In this document: positions 53,339 to 61,945 of the stretch, piece by piece
How the letters are laid out: every line of letters begins with the position of its first letter
Position numbering within the stretch: the stretch's first letter is position 1
NCBI RefSeq assembly: GCF_000423865.1
Contig: NZ_AUIU01000011.1
Span: 124,001 to 188,000 of the forward strand
Source: Thermodesulfovibrio thiophilus DSM 17215
GTDB lineage: Bacteria; Nitrospirota; Thermodesulfovibrionia; Thermodesulfovibrionales; Thermodesulfovibrionaceae
DNA length: 64,000 nt
Direction: 5' to 3'
Notes under the pieces: model-generated
Database searches by the model: none
The model's input: only the letters and a program-made list of their open reading frames with translations
Told to the model about the DNA's origin: nothing
Program-made: the position numbers and the translations under genes

Positions 53339-53464
53339 TTATAAAACTTTTTTCAAAGGCTTGTTTTTTTCACCTCCCTTCTTTTTGTTTTTTTCTGTTT
53401 TTTTGCTGAGCCTATCAAACTCTTTTGGTTTGGAAAATGTTATGGAAACCAGTAGATTCTTCAT
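53339..53464 (-). CDS. Possible 41-residue basic protein
   Basis: Open frame from ATG 53464 to the stop at 53339, inside the TSUP leader. The product begins MKNLLVSITFSKPKEFDRL and ends in a Lys-rich tail (KNKKKGG, KPLKKVL). The only ribosome-binding candidate is AAAGG, 11 nt upstream. An in-frame ATG at 53485 would lie about 4 nt after the predicted sigma-54 start site. Lys-rich tracts arise easily in AT-rich DNA, so this may not be translated. Confidence 0.3.
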   Translation of the reverse strand: MKNLLVSITFSKPKEFDRLSKKTEKNKKKGGEKNKPLKKVL

Positions 53465-53499
53465 TTTTTTCCAGACCTTTTTCATTATTGAATGATATA

Positions 53500-53515
53500 T
53501 GCAATGGAGATGCCA
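53500..53515 (-). promoter_or_regulatory. Sigma-54 (-24/-12) promoter of the TSUP operon
   Basis: Minus strand reads TGGCAT-CTCCA-TTGCA, matching the consensus TGGCAC-N5-TTGCW in all but one position, with the exact GG-N10-GC spacing. Transcription would start near 53489 and run into the TSUP, 248-residue and UspA genes. The gene directly upstream encodes a sigma-54 activator with GAFTGA. Confidence 0.8.
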
Positions 53516-53654
53516 GAAAATAGAAACAGTAAAAATAAAGCAAAAATGGATTAAGCAATACAACGCTGCAACATATAATTGCGTTTTAATTTAATTGTAA
53601 AATTTTTTCTTGAAATTTTTAAATTTGAATGAAACTTTTTACTGCATCAAATAA

Positions 53655-54947
53655 TTATGTTGCAATTTTGAATTGTTTCAGTTTTCTCTGAAGTTGTTGT
53701 CTATGAATACCAAGAAGGTCTGCTGCCTTTGAAATGTTGCCTTTGCTTTTTTGTAAGGCTGACCATATGAGCTCCTTTTCGAAGGTACTGACTGCTTGTC
53801 TGAGGCTTCCCTGATGAATCTTTTTTGAATTTGAATTTTTTAATAAATAGGCTGGCAGATCTTTTACAGTTATCTCTGTAGAATTGGTAAATGCAATTGC
53901 TCTTTCAATAATGTTTTCAAGTTCACGAACATTGCCCGGAAATGAATAGTTCATTAAAATATCCAGAGCCTTGTCAGTTATACCTTTCACGACAAGATCT
54001 TTTCTTTTATTACCGTGCTTTTTTATAAAGAAATCAGTGAGGACAGGAATGTCTTCTTTGCGGGTTCTTAATGGAGGAAGTTCTATATTAATTACATTTA
54101 GTCTGTAAAAGAGGTCTTCTCTGAATGTGCCTTCTTTACAGGCTTTCACCAGATCTTTATTTGTAGCAGCGATAAATCTAACATCTATTTTTATTGGATA
54201 ATTACCTCCAATTCTTGTAAATTCTCCTTCCTGTATAACCCTTAAAATTTTTGTTTGAAAAAGAGGTGATACATCGCCAATTTCATCAAAAAAAGCTGTA
54301 CCTTCATGAGCCCATTCAATAAGTCCCTTTTTTGTATAATTTGCACCTGTAAAAGCTCCCTTTTCAAAACCAAAAAGTTCTGACTCAAGTAAACTATCTG
54401 GAATCGCTGTGCAGTTTATAACAATAAATGGTTTATCTTTTCTTTCACTCAGGTTATGAATTGCCCTTGCAACAAGTTCTTTACCTGTACCTGACTCTCC
54501 AGTAATCAAGACATTACTATCGGTAAGTGCAGCTTTGCGAATACCGCAATAAACATCCTCCATGATTCGGCTAACCCCTATTAAATCAGGAATATCAACT
54601 TTCGGTTGGTCTTTAAATCTTTCAAATACTGATGCCACTAAATCGTCACGTAAAGGCTTTGGCAGAAAATCTGTGGCGCCGAGTTTCATTGATTCAACTG
54701 CTTTTTTAATATCTGGTTTACCAAATGAAATAACAGGCATATACTGTTTGAGTTCATTAAGTCTCTTCTGCCATCCCTCAGAGTCAATATCAAGAAATGC
54801 TATGTCATAATTAGAGAAGTCATGAATAGATCCAGGATTTGCTTTGCGAGACTTTCTAATTGAGATACCAACAGAATTAAAAATTTTATAAATCCTGTCT
54901 GCTTCATCAGAGATAACAAGAACACTGAAGGATCGTAAAAAAACCAT
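53655..54947 (-). CDS. NtrC-family sigma-54-dependent response regulator
   Basis: 430 residues in three parts. The receiver (about 1-115) has acidic DE in VLVISDEADR, Asp in IAFLDIDSE and Lys in LPKPL, so it can probably be phosphorylated. The AAA+ domain has Walker A GESGTGKELVARAIH, the sigma-54 contact loop KGAFTGAN and Walker B GTAFFDEIGD, then an Arg-finger region. The Fis-type HTH at the C-terminus reads NISKAADLLGIHRQQLQRKLK. I use the ATG at 54947, because a promoter with its -10 seven nt upstream fits it; ATG 54959 is the alternative. No kinase is adjacent. The likely target is the -24/-12 promoter 140 nt downstream. Confidence 0.92.
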   Translation of the reverse strand: MVFLRSFSVLVISDEADRIYKIFNSVGISIRKSRKANPGSIHDFSNYDIAFLDIDSEGWQKRLNELKQYMPVISFGKPDIKKAVESMKLGATDFLPKPLRDDLVASVFERFKDQPKVDIPDLIGVSRIMEDVYCGIRKAALTDSNVLITGESGTGKELVARAIHNLSERKDKPFIVINCTAIPDSLLESELFGFEKGAFTGANYTKKGLIEWAHEGTAFFDEIGDVSPLFQTKILRVIQEGEFTRIGGNYPIKIDVRFIAATNKDLVKACKEGTFREDLFYRLNVINIELPPLRTRKEDIPVLTDFFIKKHGNKRKDLVVKGITDKALDILMNYSFPGNVRELENIIERAIAFTNSTEITVKDLPAYLLKNSNSKKIHQGSLRQAVSTFEKELIWSALQKSKGNISKAADLLGIHRQQLQRKLKQFKIAT

Positions 54948-54954
54948 TGTAGTT

Positions 54955-54984
54955 AACATAGAATATTTATCTATTAGATGTCAA
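54955..54984 (-). promoter_or_regulatory. Promoter of the sigma-54 activator gene, leaderless arrangement
   Basis: Minus strand TTGACA (54984-54979), 18 nt, TATGTT (54960-54955), then 7 nt to the ATG at 54947. The consensus -35 and the lack of a Shine-Dalgarno support a leaderless start there. Confidence 0.55.
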
Positions 54985-55170
54985 GAAGTACTTAAATTAA
55001 AAGCCCATATTTTTGTATTGATATAGGAATATACTTTTTATGATTAAAAATTTTATTTTATATTAATTTTAGTATTTTCTATAGAAGATTAGATTCATTA
55101 GTAGGGTTAAGTTAATAAAAAAAGGCTTCAAATTTGATTTTTAACAAAATATTGTGTTATTTTGTTATTT

Positions 55171-57918
55171 ATGCCTGGTGATTACAGAGAGACACTTAAT
55201 TTACCCAAAACTGATTTCTCAATGAAGGCGAACCTTGCCGAACGAGAACCTGCTATGCTTGAGTTCTGGAAAGAACACAGAGTATATGAAAATCTTGTAG
55301 ATAACAATAGAGCTCTTGGTGGAGAACGTTTTATTCTTCATGACGGTCCTCCCTATGCAAATGGCCATATTCATATAGGGCATGCACTTAATAAGATTCT
55401 TAAAGACATAATTGTTAAATATCGCTCAATGCTTGGTCATTATTGCCCTTTTATTCCAGGATGGGATTGTCATGGACTTCCAATTGAACTTCAGGTGGAT
55501 AAATCGTTGGGCAAAGAAAAAGAACATGTTGATATATTTAAAAAAAGACAGCTCTGTCGAGCGTATGCTGAGAAATTTATAAATATTCAACGAGATGAGT
55601 TTATCCGGCTTGGTATTTTTGGATACTGGGATAATCCATACATCACAATGTCAAATGATTATGAAGCCACTATTGTAAAAGAATTCTTCAGTTTTGTAAA
55701 AAATGGATATGTATACAGAGGTAAAAAGCCTGTTTACTGGTGTCCTTCCTGTGTCACAGCTCTGGCTGACGCTGAAGTGGAGTATGCTGATAAGGAATCT
55801 CCATCAATCTTTGTGGCATTTGAGGTAATAGAGCAAGAAAAGCTATCAATTAAAGGTCTACCAGTTTATATTGTGATTTGGACAACAACTCCATGGACAC
55901 TACCTGCAAATCTTGCTCTGGCTGTTCATCCTGATTTTAATTATGTTGGAGTGAAAACTTCAAAGGGTGTACTCATACTGGTTAAAGAAGCTATTAAAAA
56001 TTTGAAGGATAAGATTGATATTGATGAAACTCCTTTATTTGAGATAAAAGGTTCAGAGCTTGAAGGTATGGTTGCAAGGCATCCTTTTATAGATAGGGTA
56101 TCAAGAGTTGTTTTGGCTGACTTTATTGAAATTGGAGAAGGTACAGGTATTGTTCACATTGCACCCGGACACGGTGAGGAAGACTACGAGGTTGGATTAA
56201 AATACGGGCTTGACATTTATGCTCCAGTAGATGCTAAAGGCAGATTTATTGAAGAAGTTCCTTATTTTAGCGGTGAAAATGTTTTTAAAGCAAATAAACT
56301 AATAATAGAGCATATGAGAGAAAATGGCTCGCTTATCTGGGAAGGAAATATAACTCATTCATATCCTCACTGCTGGAGATGCAAAAAACCTGTTATTTTT
56401 AGGGCAACTACTCAATGGTTTATCTCAATGAATCATCAAGATCTACGTCATCGTGCACTGCAAGAGATAGATAAAGTTAGATGGATTCCTTCATGGGGTA
56501 GGGAGAGAATATATTCAATGGTTGAGAAAAGGCCTGACTGGTGTTTGTCAAGACAGAGAGCGTGGGGAGTCCCCATTACGTTATTTGTGTGTAAAAAGTG
56601 TGGATACATAATAAAAGATGAACAGCTTTTTAGTAAAATCGGGGAGCTTATTGAGAAAAAGGGCTCAGATGTATGGTTCAGGCTTAATCTTGATGATTTT
56701 CTTCCTGATTATTCATGTCCAGAATGCGGTTCAAAAGATTTTAATAAAGAAAAGGATATTCTGGATGTATGGTTTGACTCAGGTGTTAGTCATGCGGCAG
56801 TTCTTGAAAGAAATCCTATGATTGGCTGGCCTGCTGATATGTATCTTGAAGGAAGTGACCAGCACAGGGGATGGTTTCAGAGTTCACTTATAACATCACT
56901 TGGTAATAAAGGAAGGGCTCCGTATAAAATTGTTCTTACACATGGATTTACAGTTGATGGACAGGGAAGAAAGATGTCGAAGTCTCTTGGCAATGTAATT
57001 GCTCCTCAGGAGATTATTAAGTCAAATGGTGCGGATATTGTCAGACTCTGGGTATCAGCTGAAGATTATAGAGATGATATAAAGCTTTCACAGGAGATTC
57101 TTTCAAGGCTTACAGAGGCTTACAGGAAAATCAGAAATACCCTTCGTTATCTTCTTGGAAACGTATATGACTATGATGGCAAAGACTACCAAGCTCATCT
57201 GTTAGAAATAGATAGATGGGCAATGATGAAGCTTCAGAAGTTGATAAAAAAAGTAAAAACAGCTTATGAAAATTTTGAATTCCATCAGGTTTTTCATGCA
57301 ATTCATAATTTCTGTGTAACAGATATGAGTGCATTTTATCTTGATATTCTTAAAGATAGACTTTATACATTTAAGGCGGATTCTTTAGACAGAAGAGCAG
57401 CCCAGTGGGTTCTATATAACATAGCGGATTCCCTTATTAAACTAATTGCGCCGATTCTTTCATTCACTGCAGAAGAGGCATGGCAATATCTGCCATTCAA
57501 AAAAACTGAAAGTGTATTTCTGGACAGGCTTCCAGAACTTGATGAGAGTTTTATAAATGATGAGCTTGAAGCAAAGTGGGAGAAATTGATTGAACTGAGA
57601 GATAAGGTTAACAGATCTATTGAGTTAAAAAGACAGGAAAAGTTTATAGGAAACTCTCTTGAATCAAAAATTGTTCTTCAGGTAAATAAAAAATTAAAGA
57701 AATTTTTAAGCCAATATGTTGATTTTCTTCCATTTCTTTTTATAGTTTCTCAGGTAGAAATTAAAGACTTATCCGATCAATTGGATGAAGAGTTTATAAT
57801 TAATGTTGAAAGAGCTGAGGGACAAAAATGTCAGCGATGTTGGAATTACTCGCCAATGGTGGGAAAACTTGAAATTCAAGACGTATGCCCAAGATGCTAT
57901 CATGTCCTCAAGACTTAA
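55171..57918 (+). CDS. ileS: Isoleucine-tRNA ligase
   Basis: Class I synthetase of 915 residues, the bacterial (type 1) form. The HIGH motif is in DGPPYANGHIHIGHALNKIL, the KMSKS loop in GRKMSKSLGN. The editing domain contains VIWTTTPWTLPANLALAVHP, and the C-terminal zinc finger is CQRCWNYS ... CPRCYHVL. I take the ATG at 55171 (MPGDYRETLNLPKT). There is no clear ribosome-binding site, and no T-box leader is visible in the 210 nt upstream. It starts the operon ileS-lspA-tsaE-nadK and further. Confidence 0.97.
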   Translation: MPGDYRETLNLPKTDFSMKANLAEREPAMLEFWKEHRVYENLVDNNRALGGERFILHDGPPYANGHIHIGHALNKILKDIIVKYRSMLGHYCPFIPGWDCHGLPIELQVDKSLGKEKEHVDIFKKRQLCRAYAEKFINIQRDEFIRLGIFGYWDNPYITMSNDYEATIVKEFFSFVKNGYVYRGKKPVYWCPSCVTALADAEVEYADKESPSIFVAFEVIEQEKLSIKGLPVYIVIWTTTPWTLPANLALAVHPDFNYVGVKTSKGVLILVKEAIKNLKDKIDIDETPLFEIKGSELEGMVARHPFIDRVSRVVLADFIEIGEGTGIVHIAPGHGEEDYEVGLKYGLDIYAPVDAKGRFIEEVPYFSGENVFKANKLIIEHMRENGSLIWEGNITHSYPHCWRCKKPVIFRATTQWFISMNHQDLRHRALQEIDKVRWIPSWGRERIYSMVEKRPDWCLSRQRAWGVPITLFVCKKCGYIIKDEQLFSKIGELIEKKGSDVWFRLNLDDFLPDYSCPECGSKDFNKEKDILDVWFDSGVSHAAVLERNPMIGWPADMYLEGSDQHRGWFQSSLITSLGNKGRAPYKIVLTHGFTVDGQGRKMSKSLGNVIAPQEIIKSNGADIVRLWVSAEDYRDDIKLSQEILSRLTEAYRKIRNTLRYLLGNVYDYDGKDYQAHLLEIDRWAMMKLQKLIKKVKTAYENFEFHQVFHAIHNFCVTDMSAFYLDILKDRLYTFKADSLDRRAAQWVLYNIADSLIKLIAPILSFTAEEAWQYLPFKKTESVFLDRLPELDESFINDELEAKWEKLIELRDKVNRSIELKRQEKFIGNSLESKIVLQVNKKLKKFLSQYVDFLPFLFIVSQVEIKDLSDQLDEEFIINVERAEGQKCQRCWNYSPMVGKLEIQDVCPRCYHVLKT

Positions 57919-58345
57919 AAAATCTCTGTCTTTAATTTTCATTATTCTTTTAGTTGACCAGATTGCAAAATATGCTGCTCTTAAATTTTTATCTCCGTAT
58001 GGAATAGTTAGAATACTTCCATTTTTTAATCTGGTTTATGTTGAAAATACAGGAACTGCTTTTGGAATGTTTAAATTCCTGGGTTCTGGATTTTTTATTT
58101 TTGTTGCTGTACTTGCAACATTATTTCTTGTTTATTTGTATTTAAAAGATTCTAAAAACTGGTTTGTTTATTCTTTAATAATAGCTGGAGCACTTGGAAA
58201 TATTATAGATAGATTAATTTATGGATATGTTATAGATTTTGTTGATCTTCATATAGGCACAGTTCATTGGCCAGCATTCAACATTGCGGATACTGCAATA
58301 AGTATAGGGATTGTTTTGTTTCTCTACAAAAATTTTAAAAAATGA
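57902..58345 (+). CDS. lspA: Prolipoprotein signal peptidase (signal peptidase II)
   Basis: Aspartyl membrane protease that removes lipoprotein signals. Four helices lie in 147 residues. The conserved parts are DQIAKYAAL, VENTGTAFGMF, GNIIDRLIYGYVIDFVD (catalytic Asp) and FNIADTAISIG (second catalytic Asp). The ATG at 57902 lies inside the last 17 nt of ileS, in another frame. ileS-lspA is a very common gene pair. Confidence 0.95.
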   Translation: MSSRLKKSLSLIFIILLVDQIAKYAALKFLSPYGIVRILPFFNLVYVENTGTAFGMFKFLGSGFFIFVAVLATLFLVYLYLKDSKNWFVYSLIIAGALGNIIDRLIYGYVIDFVDLHIGTVHWPAFNIADTAISIGIVLFLYKNFKK

Positions 58346-58749
58346 AAGTTTTTACATATTCAGAACAGGAAACCAAAACTTTTGGTAAGATGATAGGAAC
58401 ATACATTAAAAATTCAGGGATTAATGTTATAGCTCTTTATGGAGAAATGGGAGCAGGCAAAACTGTTTTGACAAAGGGTATTGCATCTGCTTTTGGTATT
58501 GAGGAGAAAGATATTGCAAGCTCTAGTTTTGTGATAGTATCTCAATATCCAGAAGTCGATTTCTATCATATTGATCTTTACAGAGTTGATAATATTAAAG
58601 AAGAAGAACTTGATTTGTGGGAATATTTTGAACACGGTACATGTGTGGTAGAATGGGCAGAAAGGTTAAATGATTTGCCTGAAAAAACATTAAAGATTAC
58701 AATAAATTTAGTTGATGAAAAAATAAGAGTTATGGAAATGGAGCTTTAA
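58342..58749 (+). CDS. tsaE: tRNA t6A biosynthesis ATPase TsaE
   Basis: P-loop protein that resets the TsaBD complex in t6A37 formation. Walker A is GEMGAGKTVLTKGIA, with FYHIDLYRVDNIKEEELDLWEYF and CVVEWAERL, both family signatures. 135 residues. Start overlaps the lspA stop by 4 nt, and nadK starts on the next base after the stop. tsaB and tsaD are not here. Confidence 0.94.
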   Translation: MKVFTYSEQETKTFGKMIGTYIKNSGINVIALYGEMGAGKTVLTKGIASAFGIEEKDIASSSFVIVSQYPEVDFYHIDLYRVDNIKEEELDLWEYFEHGTCVVEWAERLNDLPEKTLKITINLVDEKIRVMEMEL

Positions 58750-59601
58750 ATGTTCAGGAAAGTTTCAATTCTCTATAAGGAAAATGATAATTTAGCTATT
58801 GAAACAGCTATGAAGGTTCAGGAATGGCTGAAAAATAAAAATGTTGAATGTGTGCTTTTTCATTCTGTGGGAGCATTTTCATCATTTAATCATTCAGAAA
58901 TAATGGCAATTCAGAGTTCTGATGCGGTGATAGTTCTTGGTGGAGATGGTACAATGCTATCAGCATCAAGAATTATTAATGGAAGAAAAATTCCAATAAT
59001 TGGAATAAATATGGGAACTCTTGGATTCATAACCGAGATTCAGAGAACTGATTTATGGAAGAGCTTAGAGTTGATATTTTCTGGTAGTTATGATATTGAA
59101 GAAAGAAGCATGCTAAATGCTCAGGTATTCAGGGATGAAGAGACAATTAATGAGTATCTTGGACTTAATGACCTTGTAATCGGTAAGGGTATTATGGCTA
59201 AAATTTCAGATTTTGAATTAATCATCAACAATATGTATGTATCAACAATAAAGGCAGATGGTATAATAATATCCACTCCTACAGGTTCAACAGCCTATAA
59301 TCTCTCAGCTGGAGGTCCGATTCTTTTCCCAACCCTTAAAGGTCTTGTATTTACACCAATATGTCCTCATACTTTAAGTGTAAGGCCTGTGGTTCTTCCT
59401 GACAATTTTATAATTGATCTGGTTATATCTTCAAATGTTAAGGATATATTTTTAACCATAGACGGACAGATTGGATTTCCTCTTAAGATAAATGATAGAG
59501 TAAGATGCAGGGTTGCTGATGAAAAGACTTATTTAATTGCACCTGTTGGAAGAGACTATTTTAGAGTTTTAAGAGAAAAGCTTAGATGGGGAGAGAGATA
59601 A
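58750..59601 (+). CDS. nadK: NAD kinase
   Basis: Phosphorylates NAD to NADP. The signature GGDGTMLSASRI is present, along with IGINMGTLGFITEI, the substrate loop NDLVIGKG, and STPTGSTAYNLSAGGPI. 283 residues is the standard bacterial size. The last 16 nt overlap the start of the uracil-DNA glycosylase gene. Confidence 0.96.
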   Translation: MFRKVSILYKENDNLAIETAMKVQEWLKNKNVECVLFHSVGAFSSFNHSEIMAIQSSDAVIVLGGDGTMLSASRIINGRKIPIIGINMGTLGFITEIQRTDLWKSLELIFSGSYDIEERSMLNAQVFRDEETINEYLGLNDLVIGKGIMAKISDFELIINNMYVSTIKADGIIISTPTGSTAYNLSAGGPILFPTLKGLVFTPICPHTLSVRPVVLPDNFIIDLVISSNVKDIFLTIDGQIGFPLKINDRVRCRVADEKTYLIAPVGRDYFRVLREKLRWGER

Positions 59602-60338
59602 CTAATATTGTCGAGATTCTAAATTTTTATCAAGCTCTTGGATTCAGGGAGTTACCTATTAATTTCTTTCAGTCTCTTATTCCTTCAATTCAATATAGTT
59701 CAACTAATATCATTTCAAATCAAAGCGGAAGCGAAATTCTGAAAGAGAAAAATAGATTTACTGATAAGGATTCTTTGACTGATGTAATGGATGAACTTAA
59801 TAAGCAGATTAAACATTGTATAAAGTGTACATTAAGCAATTCACGGACACATCCAGTATGCGGTGAAGGTGATTTAAATTCAGATATAATGTTTGTTGGT
59901 GAAGCACCAGGAGTTGAAGAGGATTTGCAGGGAAAACCTTTTGTTGGTGAAGCAGGGAAGCTTTTAACTAGTCTGATAGAGAAAATAGGATTTACAAGGA
60001 AAGATATATATATAACAAATACTGTGAAATGTCATCCTCCAAAGAACAGAGAGCCATTTGAAAGTGAGATATCAACCTGTTTCGACTATTTGAAAAAAGA
60101 GATAGAAATAGTTAAACCCAAGGTTATAATGACTCTTGGTAAGGTTGCTACATTTGCATTGATGGGAGCGAAAGGAAAAATCAGGGATATTCATATTTCT
60201 AAAATAAGAGGACAGATGTTTTATTACAATAATATTCCTGTTATTCCTACCTTTCATCCTGCTTATTTGCTCAGAAACAGAAAAGATAAATGGCTTACAT
60301 GGGAGGATGCACAGCAGGCTCTAAGGAGGCTTAAATGA
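59586..60338 (+). CDS. Family 4 (Fe-S) uracil-DNA glycosylase
   Basis: Removes uracil from DNA, important where deamination is fast, as at high temperature. The motif GEAPGVEEDLQGKPFVGEAGKLL includes the catalytic GEAPG loop. TFHPAYLLRNRKDKW is the second active-site block. Cluster cysteines are seen in HCIKCTLS, with others at KCHPP and CFDYL. An extra N-terminal 65 residues (IVEILNFYQALGFRELPINFF) precede the core, as in many bacterial members. 250 residues. Confidence 0.92.
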   Translation: MGREITNIVEILNFYQALGFRELPINFFQSLIPSIQYSSTNIISNQSGSEILKEKNRFTDKDSLTDVMDELNKQIKHCIKCTLSNSRTHPVCGEGDLNSDIMFVGEAPGVEEDLQGKPFVGEAGKLLTSLIEKIGFTRKDIYITNTVKCHPPKNREPFESEISTCFDYLKKEIEIVKPKVIMTLGKVATFALMGAKGKIRDIHISKIRGQMFYYNNIPVIPTFHPAYLLRNRKDKWLTWEDAQQALRRLK

Positions 60339-60820
60339 AAGTACTATGGGCACCATGGAGAATTGAATATATTTCTGGAGAGAAGGAAAAAGGATGCATA
60401 TTCTGTGAAAAGCCAAATGACAGCAAGGACAGGGATAATTTGATTCTGTACAGGGGCAAACTTGCTTTTATCATTATGAATAAATATCCATATACATCAG
60501 GTCATCTCATGGTTGTTCCTTATAGACATGTGCAGAGTCTAGAAGAACTCAATACAGATGAACTTACAGAATGTATGATTCTTACAGTTAAGTGTTTGAA
60601 GTGTCTTAAAAAAAGGCTCCATCCAGACGGATTCAATGTGGGGTTAAACATCGGTGTTGTGGCATCAGCAAGCATTGATGAGCATCTTCACTGGCATATT
60701 GTTCCGAGATGGGCAGGAGATGTTGGCTTTATGACAATTCTTGAGGATATTCGTGTAGTTCCCGAGCATATCCTTGCAACTTATGACAAACTGTATCCGT
60801 GTTTTAAGGAGGAAGAATAA
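60335..60820 (+). CDS. HIT-family nucleotide hydrolase/transferase
   Basis: 161 residues. The histidine triad reads EHLHWHIVPRW. Also present are LWAPWRIEYI at the N-terminus and CIFCEKPNDS, a possible zinc pair. This N-terminal form matches the bacterial HIT proteins annotated as AP4A phosphorylase-like or GalT-like; the exact substrate is unknown. ATG at 60335 overlaps the glycosylase stop; its stop shares one base with the gmhA start. Confidence 0.9.
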   Translation: MKVLWAPWRIEYISGEKEKGCIFCEKPNDSKDRDNLILYRGKLAFIIMNKYPYTSGHLMVVPYRHVQSLEELNTDELTECMILTVKCLKCLKKRLHPDGFNVGLNIGVVASASIDEHLHWHIVPRWAGDVGFMTILEDIRVVPEHILATYDKLYPCFKEEE

Positions 60821-61425
60821 TGGAGATAGACAACAAGATTAGAAAAGCGTTTGAGGACTCAATAAGAGTAAAGGAGCAGTTTTTCAGAGAAAATATACCT
60901 CTCATTAAAGAAGTGGCTGAATTGATAGCGAAAACACTTAATGAGGGAGGCAAAATTTTTATATTTGGAAATGGTGGAAGTGCTACAGATGCATCACATA
61001 TTGCTGCAGAGTTTGTAAATCGATTTAAAAGGGAAAGACCGGGTCTTCCTGCTATTTCATTGAACACAGATATGGCTGTACTTACTGCAATAGCAAATGA
61101 TTATGATTACTCTGAAGTATTTGCAAAGCAGATTAAGGCACTTGGACAGTCCGGTGATATTGCTATTGGAATCAGTACCTCAGGGGCATCAAGAAATGTT
61201 ATAAAGGCGGTTGAAGCGGCCAGAAAAAGAGGGCTTAAAACAATAGCATTTACAAGCACAAAAGGCGAAAAACTGATATCAAAGGTAGACCATGCATTTT
61301 CAGTTCCATCAGAAGAGACTCCCAGAATTCAGGAGACACATATCACACTTGCTCATATTTTATGCGAACTTGTTGAGGATATATTATTTGAAATACCGAC
61401 AACCAAAAAGAAACTGAAACAATGA
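60820..61425 (+). CDS. gmhA: SIS-domain isomerase, GmhA (sedoheptulose-7-phosphate isomerase)
   Basis: First enzyme of ADP-heptose synthesis for LPS. The SIS domain reads [26 protein letters not shown], then [18 protein letters not shown] and [19 protein letters not shown], with the Glu/His residues that are catalytic in GmhA. 201 residues. DiaA, a DnaA regulator of the same fold, is the alternative, but the active-site ETHITLAH block favours GmhA. It implies a Gram-negative outer membrane. Confidence 0.9.
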   Translation: MEIDNKIRKAFEDSIRVKEQFFRENIPLIKEVAELIAKTLNEGGKIFIFGNGGSATDASHIAAEFVNRFKRERPGLPAISLNTDMAVLTAIANDYDYSEVFAKQIKALGQSGDIAIGISTSGASRNVIKAVEAARKRGLKTIAFTSTKGEKLISKVDHAFSVPSEETPRIQETHITLAHILCELVEDILFEIPTTKKKLKQ

Positions 61426-61919
61426 CAGTTATAGGCATTGATCCTGGAAGCAGACATTTTGGATATGGATTGATTGAGTCAAAATCAATGAAGTTGATTT
61501 ATGGAGGCACTATTAATATTTCCCATAGTTTGAACCTTCCTGAACGATTGAAATCTATTTATGAAATTCTTACAGATATAGTTAAAACGTATATGCCTGA
61601 TGAAATGGCTGTTGAAAAAATATTTGCAGGTAAAAAGATTCCTTCTTCATTTATTCTTGGATATGCAAGAGCAATAGCTTTTTTAGTTGCGGCTCAAATG
61701 GAAATACCTGTTTATGAGTATAGTTCAACAGAGATAAAAAAAGCGCTGACAGGATATGGAAGGGCTCATAAGATTCAGGTTAAAAGCATGGTACATAACT
61801 TTTTAAATATAAATAATCGTATTTCCTATGACTGTTCTGATGCACTTGCTGTTGCAATATGTCACATAAACTCAAAGAATGTTGAGTATTTTTTTCAAAA
61901 CAACATCAAAAGAAACTAA
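61422..61919 (+). CDS. ruvC: Holliday junction resolvase RuvC
   Basis: Endonuclease that cuts Holliday junctions. The acidic residues are in [24 protein letters not shown] and the C-terminal [14 protein letters not shown]. 165 residues, normal. ATG overlaps the gmhA stop by 4 nt. 26 nt separate it from ruvA, where a promoter is predicted. Confidence 0.96.
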   Translation: MTVIGIDPGSRHFGYGLIESKSMKLIYGGTINISHSLNLPERLKSIYEILTDIVKTYMPDEMAVEKIFAGKKIPSSFILGYARAIAFLVAAQMEIPVYEYSSTEIKKALTGYGRAHKIQVKSMVHNFLNINNRISYDCSDALAVAICHINSKNVEYFFQNNIKRN

Positions 61920-61930
61920 TATTTTAAAAG

Positions 61931-61939
61931 TGTTAAAAT
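61931..61939 (+). promoter_or_regulatory. Extended -10 promoter inside the ruv operon, leaderless arrangement
   Basis: TGTTAAAAT fits an extended -10 (TGnTAaAAT). It is followed by exactly 6 nt and the ATG at 61946. ruvA has no Shine-Dalgarno, so ruvA-ruvB may have their own leaderless transcript. Confidence 0.5.
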
Positions 61940-61945
61940 ATATAG

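Larger units (their letters stand above)
53292..53654 (-). other. Leader region of the TSUP operon
   Basis: 363 bases between the TSUP start and the sigma-54 activator stop. It holds the -24/-12 promoter at 53500-53515, a possible small Lys-rich gene at 53339-53464 and the TSUP ribosome-binding site. The part from 53516 to 53654 is AT-rich; upstream activator sites would be expected there, but I could not pick out a clear repeated motif. Confidence 0.5.

Noticed and set aside
54985-55170. Possible T-box leader upstream of ileS
   Set aside because: No TGGNACCGCG-type antiterminator sequence or Stem I pattern is present in the gap.
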